From: Limnochordales bacterium
GTDB lineage: Bacteria > Bacillota > Limnochordia > Limnochordales > DUMU01
Assembly: GCA_014896315.1 (NCBI GenBank)
Contig: JADBKP010000011.1
Coordinates: forward strand, 1 to 64,000
DNA length: 64,000 nt
Direction of reading: 5' to 3'
Part shown: piece by piece, positions 51,744 through 60,647 of the stretch
Layout: each line of letters opens with the position of its first letter
Numbering within the stretch: position 1 is the first letter of the stretch
Made by a program: the position numbers and the translations under genes
The notes under the pieces: generated by a model
What the model was told of the DNA's origin: nothing
The model's database searches: none
The model's input: only the letters and a program-made list of their open reading frames with translations

Positions 51744-52702
51744 AACCGACGCACCAGTCAACGTCAACCCGAATCAGCATTGTGATACCGACCTACAACC
51801 GTCGGGATGTTGTCACGGCCACTATCCGCGGCCTCTGTGACCAGGAAGATGCCGGGCTTGAGCAGGGCAGACCCGTCTTCGAACTTATTGTCGTCGACGA
51901 CGGTTCAACCGACGGAACTTTGGAGGCGCTAGCGAAGCTGCGGGATTCCCTTCCGTTTCCCTTTCGCCTGATCGCGGGCTCTCACAGCGGCCCCGGGGTG
52001 GCAAGGAATATCGGCACGGAAGCGGCGGCCAGCCCACTTATCCTTTTCATCGACAGCGATCTGATCCCCGGGCGGCGGCTTGTGGCCGGGCACCTTCGGG
52101 GGCACGCCGCGGGTGGCAACCGCATCGTGCACGGGCCGGTGATCCAGGTCGAGACCCTGGACATTGCCAGGGCGCGGCGGCAGAAGGCCCGCATCACCGA
52201 CATGAGCCGCGGCTTCTTCGCCACCACCAACGTTTCCATTGCCAGAAAGCACCTTCTGGCGGCTGGTCTTTTCGACGCCGAACTGAGCCGGTACGCCTGG
52301 TGGGAAGATCTTGAACTCGGTGAAAGATTGCGCGCCCTGCCGGAGAAGCTTGAAGCCGTCTGGATACCCGAGGCGGCCGGATACCACTACAAACCGCCTC
52401 TGCGCCTGGCCGACCTCGAGCGGGTCTGCCGGCGGGAGGTTCAAAGGGCCCAGAGCGCTCTTATCTTTTACCGTAAACACCCAACCTGGGCCGTCCGCCG
52501 CAAGATTCCTTTGAGTCGCCTTGTCTTTGCCATAGAGCGGCTCATCTCCCTGGGGGACTGGCCGGCGAGCGAACGGGCAAACCGGCTGCTGGAGATGGCC
52601 GAGAGAGCCGGGTGGAGGAGGCTTTTCCAGATCCTTGCCTGGATCAAGATTCAGCATGCCTACTACGATACCTTGCGCCGGGAGCTGCGGGTGAGAGGTT
52701 AA
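51740..52702 (+). CDS. Glycosyltransferase family 2
   Basis: This 320-residue GT-A enzyme starts at a TTG that overlaps the stop of the preceding gene (TTGA). It has ISIVIPTYNRRDVVTATIRG, the UDP-binding ELIVVDDGSTDGTLEAL, the metal-binding DxD in LILFIDSDLIPGRRLV and the ED of YAWWEDLELGERL as likely base. No membrane segments are present. It probably adds a sugar to the LPS core or another surface glycan; specificity is unknown. Confidence 0.88.
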   Translation: MKPTHQSTSTRISIVIPTYNRRDVVTATIRGLCDQEDAGLEQGRPVFELIVVDDGSTDGTLEALAKLRDSLPFPFRLIAGSHSGPGVARNIGTEAAASPLILFIDSDLIPGRRLVAGHLRGHAAGGNRIVHGPVIQVETLDIARARRQKARITDMSRGFFATTNVSIARKHLLAAGLFDAELSRYAWWEDLELGERLRALPEKLEAVWIPEAAGYHYKPPLRLADLERVCRREVQRAQSALIFYRKHPTWAVRRKIPLSRLVFAIERLISLGDWPASERANRLLEMAERAGWRRLFQILAWIKIQHAYYDTLRRELRVRG

Positions 52703-52730
52703 GTGACGTTAAGCGATGGGAGGAAAGCAC

Positions 52731-53675
52731 GTGCGTGCACTGGTCACCGGAGGAGCGGGCTTCATCGGGTCTCATATCGTCGCCAAGCTGCTTGCCGAGG
52801 GACACCGGGTGGCGGTGGTCGATGACCTGTCCACCGGAAAACGGGAGAACGTGCCAGCGGGAGCGCAGTTCTACCGTATGAGTTTGCTTGATCCCGAGCT
52901 ACCCGATGTAGTACAGCAGATCGAGCCAGATGTGGTCTTTCATCAGGCAGCGCAGGTCAAGGTGAGCTATTCGCTGGCCGATCCGGTCCAGGATGCCCGC
53001 ATCAACATCGAAGGGTCTCTCCGTTTACTGGAAGCCTGCCGGAAGGCGGGGTTGCCCAAAGTGGTCTACGCTTCTTCGGCCGCCGTCTATGGTGAACCGC
53101 AGACCGTTCCCCTGCCTGAGGATCATCCTCTTGCTCCCCTTTCCCCTTACGGGCTTTCCAAGCTCACGGTAGAGCGCTACCTTGCCATCTACCACTCTCT
53201 TTACGGGCTGCGTTATGCCGTGCTGCGTTACGCCAACGTATACGGCCCCCGGCAGGACAGCTCCGGAGAAGGGGGTGTGGTCGCCATCTTTGCCGACCGG
53301 GCCGTCCGGGGCAAACCCCTGGTGATCTACGGTGACGGTTCGCAGACACGGGACTTCGTCTATGTCGAAGACGTGGCCACGGCCAACCTCCTGGCCGCCA
53401 ACCCGGACCTGCCGGGTGAACTGGTGGTCAACATCGGGACGGGCCGCGAGATCAGCGTGAACGAACTGGCACGTGCTGTGGCCGCGCAGGCCGGCCATGA
53501 ACTGCCTTTCGTTTACGAGGCTCCTCGGGCGGGCGAGATCCGGCGCAGTAGTCTGGCCAACGGCCGGGCGATATCGGTCCTGGGCTGGTATCCGGCGACA
53601 GACCTGGCAGAAGGATTGGGCAAAACCCTGGCCTGGTACCGTGCGCATGCCCTGCCAGGGATTCCAGAGAAATGA
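52731..53675 (+). CDS. NAD-dependent sugar epimerase, UDP-glucose 4-epimerase-like
   Basis: This 314-residue extended short-chain dehydrogenase is translated from GTG 52731 (GGGAGGAAAG just upstream; ATG 52716 overlaps that site). It has the NAD motif TGGAGFIGSHIVAKLL, FHQAAQVKVSYSLADP, catalytic Ser in YASSAAVYGEP and Tyr-Lys in YGLSKLTVERYL. It likely supplies UDP-galactose or a related sugar for the adjacent glycosyltransferase. Confidence 0.88.
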   Translation: MRALVTGGAGFIGSHIVAKLLAEGHRVAVVDDLSTGKRENVPAGAQFYRMSLLDPELPDVVQQIEPDVVFHQAAQVKVSYSLADPVQDARINIEGSLRLLEACRKAGLPKVVYASSAAVYGEPQTVPLPEDHPLAPLSPYGLSKLTVERYLAIYHSLYGLRYAVLRYANVYGPRQDSSGEGGVVAIFADRAVRGKPLVIYGDGSQTRDFVYVEDVATANLLAANPDLPGELVVNIGTGREISVNELARAVAAQAGHELPFVYEAPRAGEIRRSSLANGRAISVLGWYPATDLAEGLGKTLAWYRAHALPGIPEK

Positions 53676-53758
53676 GGAAGGTAGCAGGGCGGCCGGCCTT
53701 GAACTCTTTACCTTGAACTCCTTCTCGCATTGGTGGCGAAAGGGCGGGAACGGAAACG

Positions 53759-54496
53759 GTGGAGGCGTCGGCAGCGGCAGAAATACGGGCGGAGGGGCTG
53801 GTCAAACGGTACGGTGGGCGGACCGTCGTCAACGGTGTAAGTCTAACCGTCAGCCGGGGACAGGTGGTCGGGCTGCTCGGCCCAAACGGGGCGGGCAAGA
53901 CCACTACCTTCTACATGCTGGTCGGTCTGGAACAGCCGCAGCGGGGGCGGGTGTTTATCGGCGACCTGGACGTGACGGGTTGGCCCATACACCGGCGGGC
54001 GCGCCTGGGTGTAAGCTACCTGCCCCAGGAAGCCTCAATCTTCCGCAAGCTGACTGTAGAGGAGAACCTCCGGGCGGTGCTCGAGGTGTTACCCCTTTCC
54101 CGCAAGGAGCGGGAGGAGCGTCTCGAGGAGTTACTCTCGGGCTTTGGCCTGACCGCTTTGCGCCGGCAGAAGGGTTACATGCTTTCCGGCGGTGAAAGAC
54201 GCCGGACGGAGATCGCGCGTGCCCTGGCGACACGGCCCGCCTTCCTCCTGCTGGACGAGCCTTTTACCGGGGTCGACCCCATCGCAGTGGCCGAGTTGCA
54301 GGAGCTGATCCGGGCGATCCGCCGGGAGGGGATTGGCATTCTGGTGACCGACCACAACGTGCGGGAGACGCTCGCCATCTGCGACCGGGCCTACATCGTC
54401 CATGCAGGCCGCGTCCTGCTGGAAGGCCCGCCCGACCGACTGGTGGGGGATCCCGAAGCACGCCGGTTCTACCTGGGTGAGAGCTTTTCGCTGTAG
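53759..54496 (+). CDS. lptB: LPS export ATPase LptB
   Basis: LptB drives LPS extraction with the LptF/G permeases. The 245-residue ATPase has Walker [19 protein letters not shown] near residue 40, [17 protein letters not shown] (the LptB Q-loop), signature [15 protein letters not shown], Walker [13 protein letters not shown] and switch His in [17 protein letters not shown]. These are diagnostic of LptB rather than LivF-type ATPases. The start GTG at 53759 is the most likely. The second LptF/G gene follows 22 bases after it. Confidence 0.94.
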   Translation: MEASAAAEIRAEGLVKRYGGRTVVNGVSLTVSRGQVVGLLGPNGAGKTTTFYMLVGLEQPQRGRVFIGDLDVTGWPIHRRARLGVSYLPQEASIFRKLTVEENLRAVLEVLPLSRKEREERLEELLSGFGLTALRRQKGYMLSGGERRRTEIARALATRPAFLLLDEPFTGVDPIAVAELQELIRAIRREGIGILVTDHNVRETLAICDRAYIVHAGRVLLEGPPDRLVGDPEARRFYLGESFSL

Positions 54497-54518
54497 GGCA
54501 GAGGCGGTGGCGGGGAGA

Positions 54519-55619
54519 ATGCGGACTTTGCGGCGGTACGTTCTGAGGGCGTTTGTCGGGCCGTTCATATTCGGTATGGCGGCATTTACCAGCATTTTTG
54601 TGGCTGCCGACCTGTTGAACGTGGTCCGCAACGCCGTCACCGCCGGTGCCGGTTGGGGTGTGGTGGCGCAGATCACGCTCCTGCGGCTGCCCCAGACAGT
54701 GGTGTACACCTTGCCCATGGGGATGCTCTTTGGGGCGTTGCTCGGTGTGGGGCGGCTGGCCAGCCAGATGGAAATCGTGGCGATGCGGGCGGCGGGGGTA
54801 AGCCAGGTCCGGCTCTTCCTGCCGCTGGTCCTGGTGGGTGCGGTCGCCTCGGCCGTGGCGTTTGCTGTCAACGAGGCGGTGGTTCCGGCAGCGAATCGAC
54901 GGGCCACCATAGTCTGGCGGGAGCAGATCAGCCGCGAGCCACCGGCGCCGGTAAGGGAGAACGTCACTCTCAGCCATTACCGGGACGGGAGACTGCACTG
55001 GCTGCTCTGGGCGGCCCGTTACGAGCCGGAAGCAGGGAGGCTCGAGGATGTTACCGTGGTTACCATGGAGGAGGGAGCGCCGGCCCAGACGGTGCACGCC
55101 CGGGGACTGCAGTGGCAGGGTGACCGCTGGTTGCTGGAGGACGGTATGATCTACCGTTATGGCCGGGAGGGTCAGGTGACCACCCTGCGCTTTAAGGGCG
55201 GCAGCCAGGAAGTAGATCTGGGAGTCGAGCCGCAGGAGATTGCGGCCGAGCAGAAGAGTCCGTCTGAGATGAGTGCGGCGGAACTGGCCGAGCGGATTCG
55301 TGTGCTTGCCAGCCAGGGAGTGGCGATTCCCCGGGAGTTGCGGGTGCGGTTGCACCAGAAATACGCGCTCGCCCTGGCCAGTCTTGTCTTCGTGCTTCTG
55401 GCGGTAGGTCTCGGGGGTAGGGGGGCAGTTCGCCGGGGTGGGGCGGCCACCGGGTTTGGTTTGAGTATTGTGTTGATTTTTTTGTATTATATATTGATGG
55501 CCCTCGGCGGACCGCTGGCAGAGACGGAGCGGCTGCCGCTGATCGTGGGCAGCTGGCTGGCGGATTTGGTCCTGGGGCCGCTCGGCCTGTGGCAGTACTT
55601 GCTGCTGGATCGGCGGTAG
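54519..55619 (+). CDS. LptF/LptG-family LPS export permease (second copy)
   Basis: This 366-residue protein starts at ATG 54519 and matches YjgP/YjgQ permeases: TLRRYVLRAFVGPFIFGMAA, then QTVVYTLPMGMLFGALLGVG, a periplasmic beta domain (about residues 130-260), and the C-terminal segments LASLVFVLLAVGLGGRG and IVLIFLYYILMALGGPLAE. It is coupled to lptB. With the 34762 protein it should form the LptF-LptG heterodimer. Confidence 0.92.
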   Translation: MRTLRRYVLRAFVGPFIFGMAAFTSIFVAADLLNVVRNAVTAGAGWGVVAQITLLRLPQTVVYTLPMGMLFGALLGVGRLASQMEIVAMRAAGVSQVRLFLPLVLVGAVASAVAFAVNEAVVPAANRRATIVWREQISREPPAPVRENVTLSHYRDGRLHWLLWAARYEPEAGRLEDVTVVTMEEGAPAQTVHARGLQWQGDRWLLEDGMIYRYGREGQVTTLRFKGGSQEVDLGVEPQEIAAEQKSPSEMSAAELAERIRVLASQGVAIPRELRVRLHQKYALALASLVFVLLAVGLGGRGAVRRGGAATGFGLSIVLIFLYYILMALGGPLAETERLPLIVGSWLADLVLGPLGLWQYLLLDRR

Positions 55620-55627
55620 TTAGGCTC

Positions 55628-55683
55628 GCCCGGCAGGTATGTACCCGGCGGAGACGTCGGCCCTGCCAGTAACGGGCTTTTTT
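55628..55683 (+). terminator. Probable terminator after the lptB operon
   Basis: GCCCG-GCAGG (55628-55637) pairs with CCTGC...CGGGC (55662-55666 and 55673-55677), interrupted by a 6-base bulge, and is followed by TTTTTT (55678-55683). The loop is about 24 bases. Confidence 0.5.
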
Positions 55684-55756
55684 GCAAAACGGTTACGGAT
55701 CTACGGAGAGCACAAAGGGAGGAGGGAGCTGACGGTTTACTGGGGGGTGGAGCAGC

Positions 55757-57070
55757 GTGTACGGGGTGGCACTGATTGCCGTCCTGATCGTCATGGGTGG
55801 ACTCATCGCCTACCTGGGCGATCTCCTGGGTCGGCGTATCGGCCATCAGCGGCTCACCCTCTGGGGACTGCGGCCCCGGCACACCTCCATCATCATCACC
55901 GTCATCGGCGGCTTCGTCATTGCCGGGAGTACTCTGGGCATGCTGGCCGCCGCCTCTCAAGATGTACGTATAGCCCTCTTCCATATCAAAGAGATACAAA
56001 TTGAGCTCCGGCGCAGCCAGGATCAACTGCGCCAGGCGCAGGAGCAGATCCGCAGGCAGCAGGCGCAGGTAAAAGAGCTTACCTTGATGATCGAGACCAA
56101 GTCCAACGAGTACCGCGATATTGACGCCCGGCTGCAGGAGCTGATGGCGGCCCGGCACGAGGCGGAGAAGCAGCTGGCCGCCGCCCGCCGGGAGAAGGAG
56201 CGGGTGGAGCAGGATTACGAGCGTATTCGCGCTTCGTATGAGGCTACTCGGGAGAACCTGGAGAAGGTCCAGGATGCCCTGGCCAAAGAGAAAGAACAGG
56301 TGCGCCAGCTGGAAAAGAATAGCAAGGAGTTGGCGGAGACCGTAGCCCGTCTGGAGCTGGCCCGCGACGACCTCAACCGGCGGCTGAGCCAGCTTTACGA
56401 AGAGCTCCAGAAGGTGCAGGGGGACGTAAACCGGCTCCGCCAGGGAAATGTCGCCTACCGGGCCAACCAGATTGTTTGGGCGGAGACGCTGACCGCCGGT
56501 GGGACGCGCGAGGAAGTCAGGCAACGGCTGTACGATCTCTTGGTCCGGGCCGATCGACAGGCGGTCTCACGGGGGGCGAGCCTTCCCGACCGCTCCGGCT
56601 CGGGCCTGAAGCTGCCCAATCAGAAGATGTTCGACGATGCCGTCGAGTTCCTGGCCGCCCGGGATGGGGAATGGGTAGTCCGGGTGGTCAGCAAGGCCAA
56701 CAGTCTGGTGGGAGAACCGGTCGTGGTCTACTTCGAGATCATCCCCCACAGGTTGGCCTTCCGCCAGGACGAAGTGATCGCCAGCGCTGTGGTCGATCCC
56801 GCGCAGGGCAACCCGGAAGAGGCGTTGCTCTCCTTGTTGGAACAGGCCAACGGGGTGGCGGTTCAGCGGGGTATGATAACCGACGCGAACGGTACGGTGG
56901 GCCAGGCGGACGGGCAGGAGTTTGGCCGGGCTCTGGCCGCCCTCCGCTCCGCCAGGGGGCCGGTTAGGCTTGAGGCGCGGGCGGCCTCCGACACCTGGAC
57001 TACCCGGGGACCCTTACAGATCCGCCTGCGGGTTGTCGCCGCAGATGACGATGAGGGTGACAACCCATGA
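55757..57070 (+). CDS. DUF3084 membrane-anchored coiled-coil protein
   Basis: This 437-residue protein has two N-terminal transmembrane helices (VALIAVLIVMGGLIAYLGD and SIIITVIGGFVIAGSTLGML) around the conserved GRRIGHQRLTLWGLRPRH. A long charged coiled coil (residues about 80-230, ELRRSQDQLRQAQEQIRRQQ) follows, and then a C-terminal alpha/beta domain (VSKANSLVGEPVVVYFEIIP). This matches DUF3084 of cyanobacteria and diderm Firmicutes, whose function is not established. It overlaps the next gene by four bases (ATGA). Confidence 0.85.
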   Translation: MYGVALIAVLIVMGGLIAYLGDLLGRRIGHQRLTLWGLRPRHTSIIITVIGGFVIAGSTLGMLAAASQDVRIALFHIKEIQIELRRSQDQLRQAQEQIRRQQAQVKELTLMIETKSNEYRDIDARLQELMAARHEAEKQLAAARREKERVEQDYERIRASYEATRENLEKVQDALAKEKEQVRQLEKNSKELAETVARLELARDDLNRRLSQLYEELQKVQGDVNRLRQGNVAYRANQIVWAETLTAGGTREEVRQRLYDLLVRADRQAVSRGASLPDRSGSGLKLPNQKMFDDAVEFLAARDGEWVVRVVSKANSLVGEPVVVYFEIIPHRLAFRQDEVIASAVVDPAQGNPEEALLSLLEQANGVAVQRGMITDANGTVGQADGQEFGRALAALRSARGPVRLEARAASDTWTTRGPLQIRLRVVAADDDEGDNP

Positions 57071-58002
57071 GGTACAGGGCTCGAGCATTTGTGGCCGTAC
57101 TCATGGCGCTGATGTTAGGGGCGGCGGTTGCAGTCCAGGCCGGTGACCCTGCCGTCGCCGGGGCGTCCGGGCAGGTGGAAAGCCTGAGCCTGACGACCGG
57201 TTCGTCCCCGGACCATGGCCAGGGCCAAAGCCCAGCGGCGGAGCGGACTTCCGCCCGGACTTCCATTCCCGGCGGCCTGATCATCGACCCGGAGACGGCG
57301 CTGGAGAATGAACCGGGCTCTGAAACCGGCCTCAGCCTCGACCAGCTGGGGCAGGCCATCGGCCGGATCAGGCTGCCGGCCGATCGCGCCCGCCTGCGGT
57401 TCAGCTTCACCTCCAGCTCATCCGAGCTTCCTGCCTGGGTTCCTCCGGCTTTGCAACTGGAGATACCCAAGATAGACCAGATGCCCGCCTCTGCGGAGGC
57501 CGAGGAAACCTTCACCATCTTGCGCTGGGGAACGGCGCAGATACTCCTGGGGGATGGGTCAGAAGGGAAATGGGTGGCGGCCGAACAGAGATTTCAGCTC
57601 AACAGCTCCTGGGAAGCCCGGGCCAGGCTCTTCTCACCGGTGTATAGCCTCATGGGCACGGGCGGCGCGCGGCTGGGTGAGGGCCTGAGACTGGAGCTGA
57701 CCGCCCGTTCACAGGCGTTGAGTGTGGAGGCGAGCCTGCCTGTCTGGGACGAGCCGTCGCTTCAGGCAGAAGTCGCGTATGAACTGGGAAAGGGTGCCCG
57801 GGTCAACGCAGCCTACCGGGTGGATGCTGACGGCATCTCCATCCGTTCATCCACGGCAGTAGGAGTGGCTTTGAGTCTGGGGGAGAACGCGTCACTCTCT
57901 GCCAGTTATCGTCTGATAAAATGGAGTGACGATAGAAATGAAGAGAGCAGCACGCAGACGCCGGCGCGGGAGGCGGAGGCATCGCTCCAGTTTCGTTTCT
58001 GA
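57067..58002 (+). CDS. Secreted beta-rich protein, probable outer-membrane barrel
   Basis: I do not recognise a family. The 311-residue product has a signal peptide (FVAVLMALMLGAAVAVQAG), a low-complexity Ser/Gly/Glu region (about 30-110) and then alternating hydrophobic-polar strands. The strand-like pattern at the end (VNAAYRVDADGISIRSS, NASLSASYRLIKW, EAEASLQFRF) closes with a C-terminal Phe, as in barrel proteins recognised by BamA. The barrel would be small (about 8-10 strands). It is coupled to DUF3084. Confidence 0.55.
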   Translation: MRYRARAFVAVLMALMLGAAVAVQAGDPAVAGASGQVESLSLTTGSSPDHGQGQSPAAERTSARTSIPGGLIIDPETALENEPGSETGLSLDQLGQAIGRIRLPADRARLRFSFTSSSSELPAWVPPALQLEIPKIDQMPASAEAEETFTILRWGTAQILLGDGSEGKWVAAEQRFQLNSSWEARARLFSPVYSLMGTGGARLGEGLRLELTARSQALSVEASLPVWDEPSLQAEVAYELGKGARVNAAYRVDADGISIRSSTAVGVALSLGENASLSASYRLIKWSDDRNEESSTQTPAREAEASLQFRF

Positions 58003-58081
58003 ACGGATTGCAGGAGCGATCTGCCGGGGGGCGAAACCAGAAACAGGAGTACCACAAATCTAAAGGCAGGGAGGAATCGCG

Positions 58082-60061
58082 ATGGAGGGCCGGGCGCGGC
58101 GACGTGGTGGTAAGCCCAAGGGTGGTCCGTGGCTGCGGGTCGGATTGTTCTTGTTAGTCAGCACATTGGTATCCCCCCTCATGGCAGCGGCGGATGGAGC
58201 GCCGGTGGTTGCTGCCGCCGCCGAAACCGTCTCTTCCTCTTCGTGGGAGTCCGAGGCGAAGCAGGCATTAGAAACCCTGTCGGCGGCTGGTATCATATCA
58301 CCTCCGGTCGCAGAGCTCGCGCCCCCGAGCCGGGAGGAAGTAGCCCTCTGGCTTTACCGGCTGCTCACCCACTTTCAGCAAGAAGATTTCCTCATCACCG
58401 ATTCCACGGGCAAACTGGTGCTGTCACCGGCTGCCCGGGCGGCCCTGCAGCAGTGGGTGGCCGCCGAAGTGGCCGCCCAGCTGGCGGCTGCCGGGGAGAG
58501 TGTCCCGGCCCGGGAGCGGGTCATTGAACGCCAGGTCGTGGTGGAAGCCGGCCCCCGCGAGGTTTTGCCCGTACTTACCCGGGCCGAGGAGGCCCTACGC
58601 CAGGCTCAGCAAGCGTTGGAAAGCGCGCTCGCCGCCCAGCAGGCGGCGGTTTCTGCCAAGGAAGCTGCGGAGGCAGCGGCAGCGCGGTTGAAAGTCGTAG
58701 AGGAGGAGCTGCTGGCCGCGCGGCAGGCACTGGGTGTCCTGGAGGCGCAGATGCGGGAGCTGTCGCAGCTCGGTTCTACGGTGGCAGAGCTGGCCGAACA
58801 GGTTGCCAGCCTCAACCGGGGGCTCGCGGAGCTGCAAGAGTCATTGGGCGCGGCCGATCAACGGGTAACCGCGGTGGATCTGCGGGTGGCGGCCACGCAG
58901 GGAGATATCGAGACTCTTCGTCTTCTGATCGACCGGCGGGTGGAGGAACTGGCCAAGAAGTGGGGGATTGACAAAGAGAAGCTCGAGGCCGAGCTTGCCG
59001 AAGCCCGAAACCGGGTTGCGGCGGTGGAGAAAGACGCCGTGCGCCAGGAAGCCTTGGCAGCTGTGACCGCTCTCGTAGAGGCCAGAACCGGGCATCTGGA
59101 AGCGGCCATCAACCAGCTGGCTGGGGAGCTCCGGCCCGAACTGGTCCGCCTAGACGGACGGCTGGCGGCGGTAGAAAAGCAGCTGGGCCTGTTGGATGAG
59201 CGGGTGAGCGCCCTGGAGGCGGGTCTGAAGGACCAGGGGATCCGGCTGCAGCAAATGGAGGAACGGTCCCCGAGCCTGGCACCGAAGGTCTGGGCAGCAT
59301 GGGTGAGCACCGGATCGGAAGGCAACATCCGGTACGGATTGGAGATCTCCTGGGACCGGGCCGGGCGTGAGGGCGTACTGGCCGACCTGGCCGGCAGTTG
59401 GCGGTCGGAATGGGAACCCGAAACGGGTTCTCTCTGGCAGAAGCTTGGGATCAGCAAACCCCTGGGCCCGGACTTGACCGGCGATCTGGTTCTGGAGTTG
59501 CTCCCGCTTGCGCCGGAAGAAGGAGAATCTACGGGCGAAACCGGCAGTATCCAGTCGCTGGCAGCCAGGTGGGCTGTGGGAATCAGAAAGGAGGCGCCGA
59601 GCTGGCCGGGCCTGGCCTTTGGCTTGGGCGGCAGCTTGCTGGCGCGGGGCCAGTGGTGGCGGGTGCAGGTCACAGTTCCGATGACGGAGGCCGGTGCGCC
59701 GCTCCAGGTGGAAGCCTCTGGTTGGCTGGCGGGAGGCTTGACCGGCGAGACGAGTGGGGAGTTCCCTTACCTGCATGTTCCCGGTTCGACCGAGGAGGCG
59801 TTCGACCCGGAGGTTGGCCTGCGCTTGCTGGCGACCAATGCTCACCGGCACGGTTCGGTCATCGCGGGAGGTTGGGAGTGGCGGCAGAAGCCCGGCTCTG
59901 CAGCGACCAGGACGGCTCGCCAGGGCTGGTTGTCCCTGGAGTTGCCGGTAGGAAGTGATACCTCACTCTCACTGATAGGACGACGTTGGTGGTTCTCCGG
60001 GCCGGGCGATGGACCCAAGAAGTTTAGCGAGTTGCGGATTTCGCTCAACCTGGACCTTTGA
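58082..60061 (+). CDS. OmpM-like protein: SLH-like domain, coiled coil and C-terminal beta-barrel
   Basis: The 659-residue protein has a signal peptide (RVGLFLLVSTLVSPLMAAAD) and one SLH-like unit (residues about 55-100: QALETLSAAGIISPP, PPSREEVALWLYRLL). A long Ala/Glu-rich coiled coil (160-415) follows, and the rest is strand-rich (ARWAVGIRKEAPSWPGLA, ending SELRISLNLDL). In Negativicutes, OmpM proteins use SLH to bind the cell wall and a barrel to sit in the outer membrane; the same tethering role is inferred here. Only one SLH unit is seen, so binding is uncertain. Confidence 0.65.
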   Translation: MEGRARRRGGKPKGGPWLRVGLFLLVSTLVSPLMAAADGAPVVAAAAETVSSSSWESEAKQALETLSAAGIISPPVAELAPPSREEVALWLYRLLTHFQQEDFLITDSTGKLVLSPAARAALQQWVAAEVAAQLAAAGESVPARERVIERQVVVEAGPREVLPVLTRAEEALRQAQQALESALAAQQAAVSAKEAAEAAAARLKVVEEELLAARQALGVLEAQMRELSQLGSTVAELAEQVASLNRGLAELQESLGAADQRVTAVDLRVAATQGDIETLRLLIDRRVEELAKKWGIDKEKLEAELAEARNRVAAVEKDAVRQEALAAVTALVEARTGHLEAAINQLAGELRPELVRLDGRLAAVEKQLGLLDERVSALEAGLKDQGIRLQQMEERSPSLAPKVWAAWVSTGSEGNIRYGLEISWDRAGREGVLADLAGSWRSEWEPETGSLWQKLGISKPLGPDLTGDLVLELLPLAPEEGESTGETGSIQSLAARWAVGIRKEAPSWPGLAFGLGGSLLARGQWWRVQVTVPMTEAGAPLQVEASGWLAGGLTGETSGEFPYLHVPGSTEEAFDPEVGLRLLATNAHRHGSVIAGGWEWRQKPGSAATRTARQGWLSLELPVGSDTSLSLIGRRWWFSGPGDGPKKFSELRISLNLDL

Positions 60062-60126
60062 ACTTTCCTTTTCCTTACTGCGTCTTGAAATCCGGGTTGC
60101 TGGCGGGCGAGCGGTTCAGAAGCAGC

Positions 60127-60540
60127 ATGAAAGAGCGTTGTGTGCTGGCCATTGACCCGGGGCGCACCAAGGTGGGCGTAGCGGTGGTGGCTGCCGATGG
60201 CCGGGTTTTCTGGCGGGGGATTGTTACCCCGCCGGAGCTGCCGGCGGTGGTGACGTCCCAATGGGAGAAGTATCAACCCGAGGCGGTGGTGGTGGGAGAC
60301 CGGACCGGCTCGCGGGAGATGGTGGAGCTCCTGCGCCGGGAGTGCCCAAAGGAAGCAGAAAGCCGGATCATTCTGGTTCCCGAGCATGGCAGTACACTGG
60401 CTGCCCGTTCCCGTTACTGGCGGGAGAAGCCACCGCGGGGCTGGCGGCGTCTTCTCCCTCAGGGGCTACTCAATCCGGCTGAACCTGTCGATGATTTGGT
60501 TGCGGTGATACTTGCCGAACGCTACTGGGCCGGCAGGTAA
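60127..60540 (+). CDS. YqgF/RuvX-like RNase H-fold protein
   Basis: The ATG at 60127 gives a 137-residue protein with the RNase H-like core: VLAIDPGRTKVGVAVVAADG (catalytic Asp), then YQPEAVVVGDRTGS, IILVPEHGSTLAARSRYW (catalytic Glu) and the C-terminal PVDDLVAVILAERYW (catalytic Asp pair). YqgF proteins process pre-16S rRNA; this one is divergent, so rRNA processing or resolution of DNA junctions are both possible. The frame extends upstream to 60058, but that part lacks similarity. Confidence 0.7.
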   Translation: MKERCVLAIDPGRTKVGVAVVAADGRVFWRGIVTPPELPAVVTSQWEKYQPEAVVVGDRTGSREMVELLRRECPKEAESRIILVPEHGSTLAARSRYWREKPPRGWRRLLPQGLLNPAEPVDDLVAVILAERYWAGR

Positions 60541-60647
60541 ATCGTGAGCAGGATTCGTGAGCAGGATTTCGACAGCTAGGGGCGAAAACGAACCCGCAGC
60601 AGGGACGTGCGGGAGTGGCTAGCCGACCGGTTTGCTGGAGGAGGCAG

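Noticed and set aside
53697-53720. Direct repeat CCTTGAACTC twice, 14 bases apart, before lptB
   Set aside because: It is short and isolated, with no symmetry, and could be chance or slippage.
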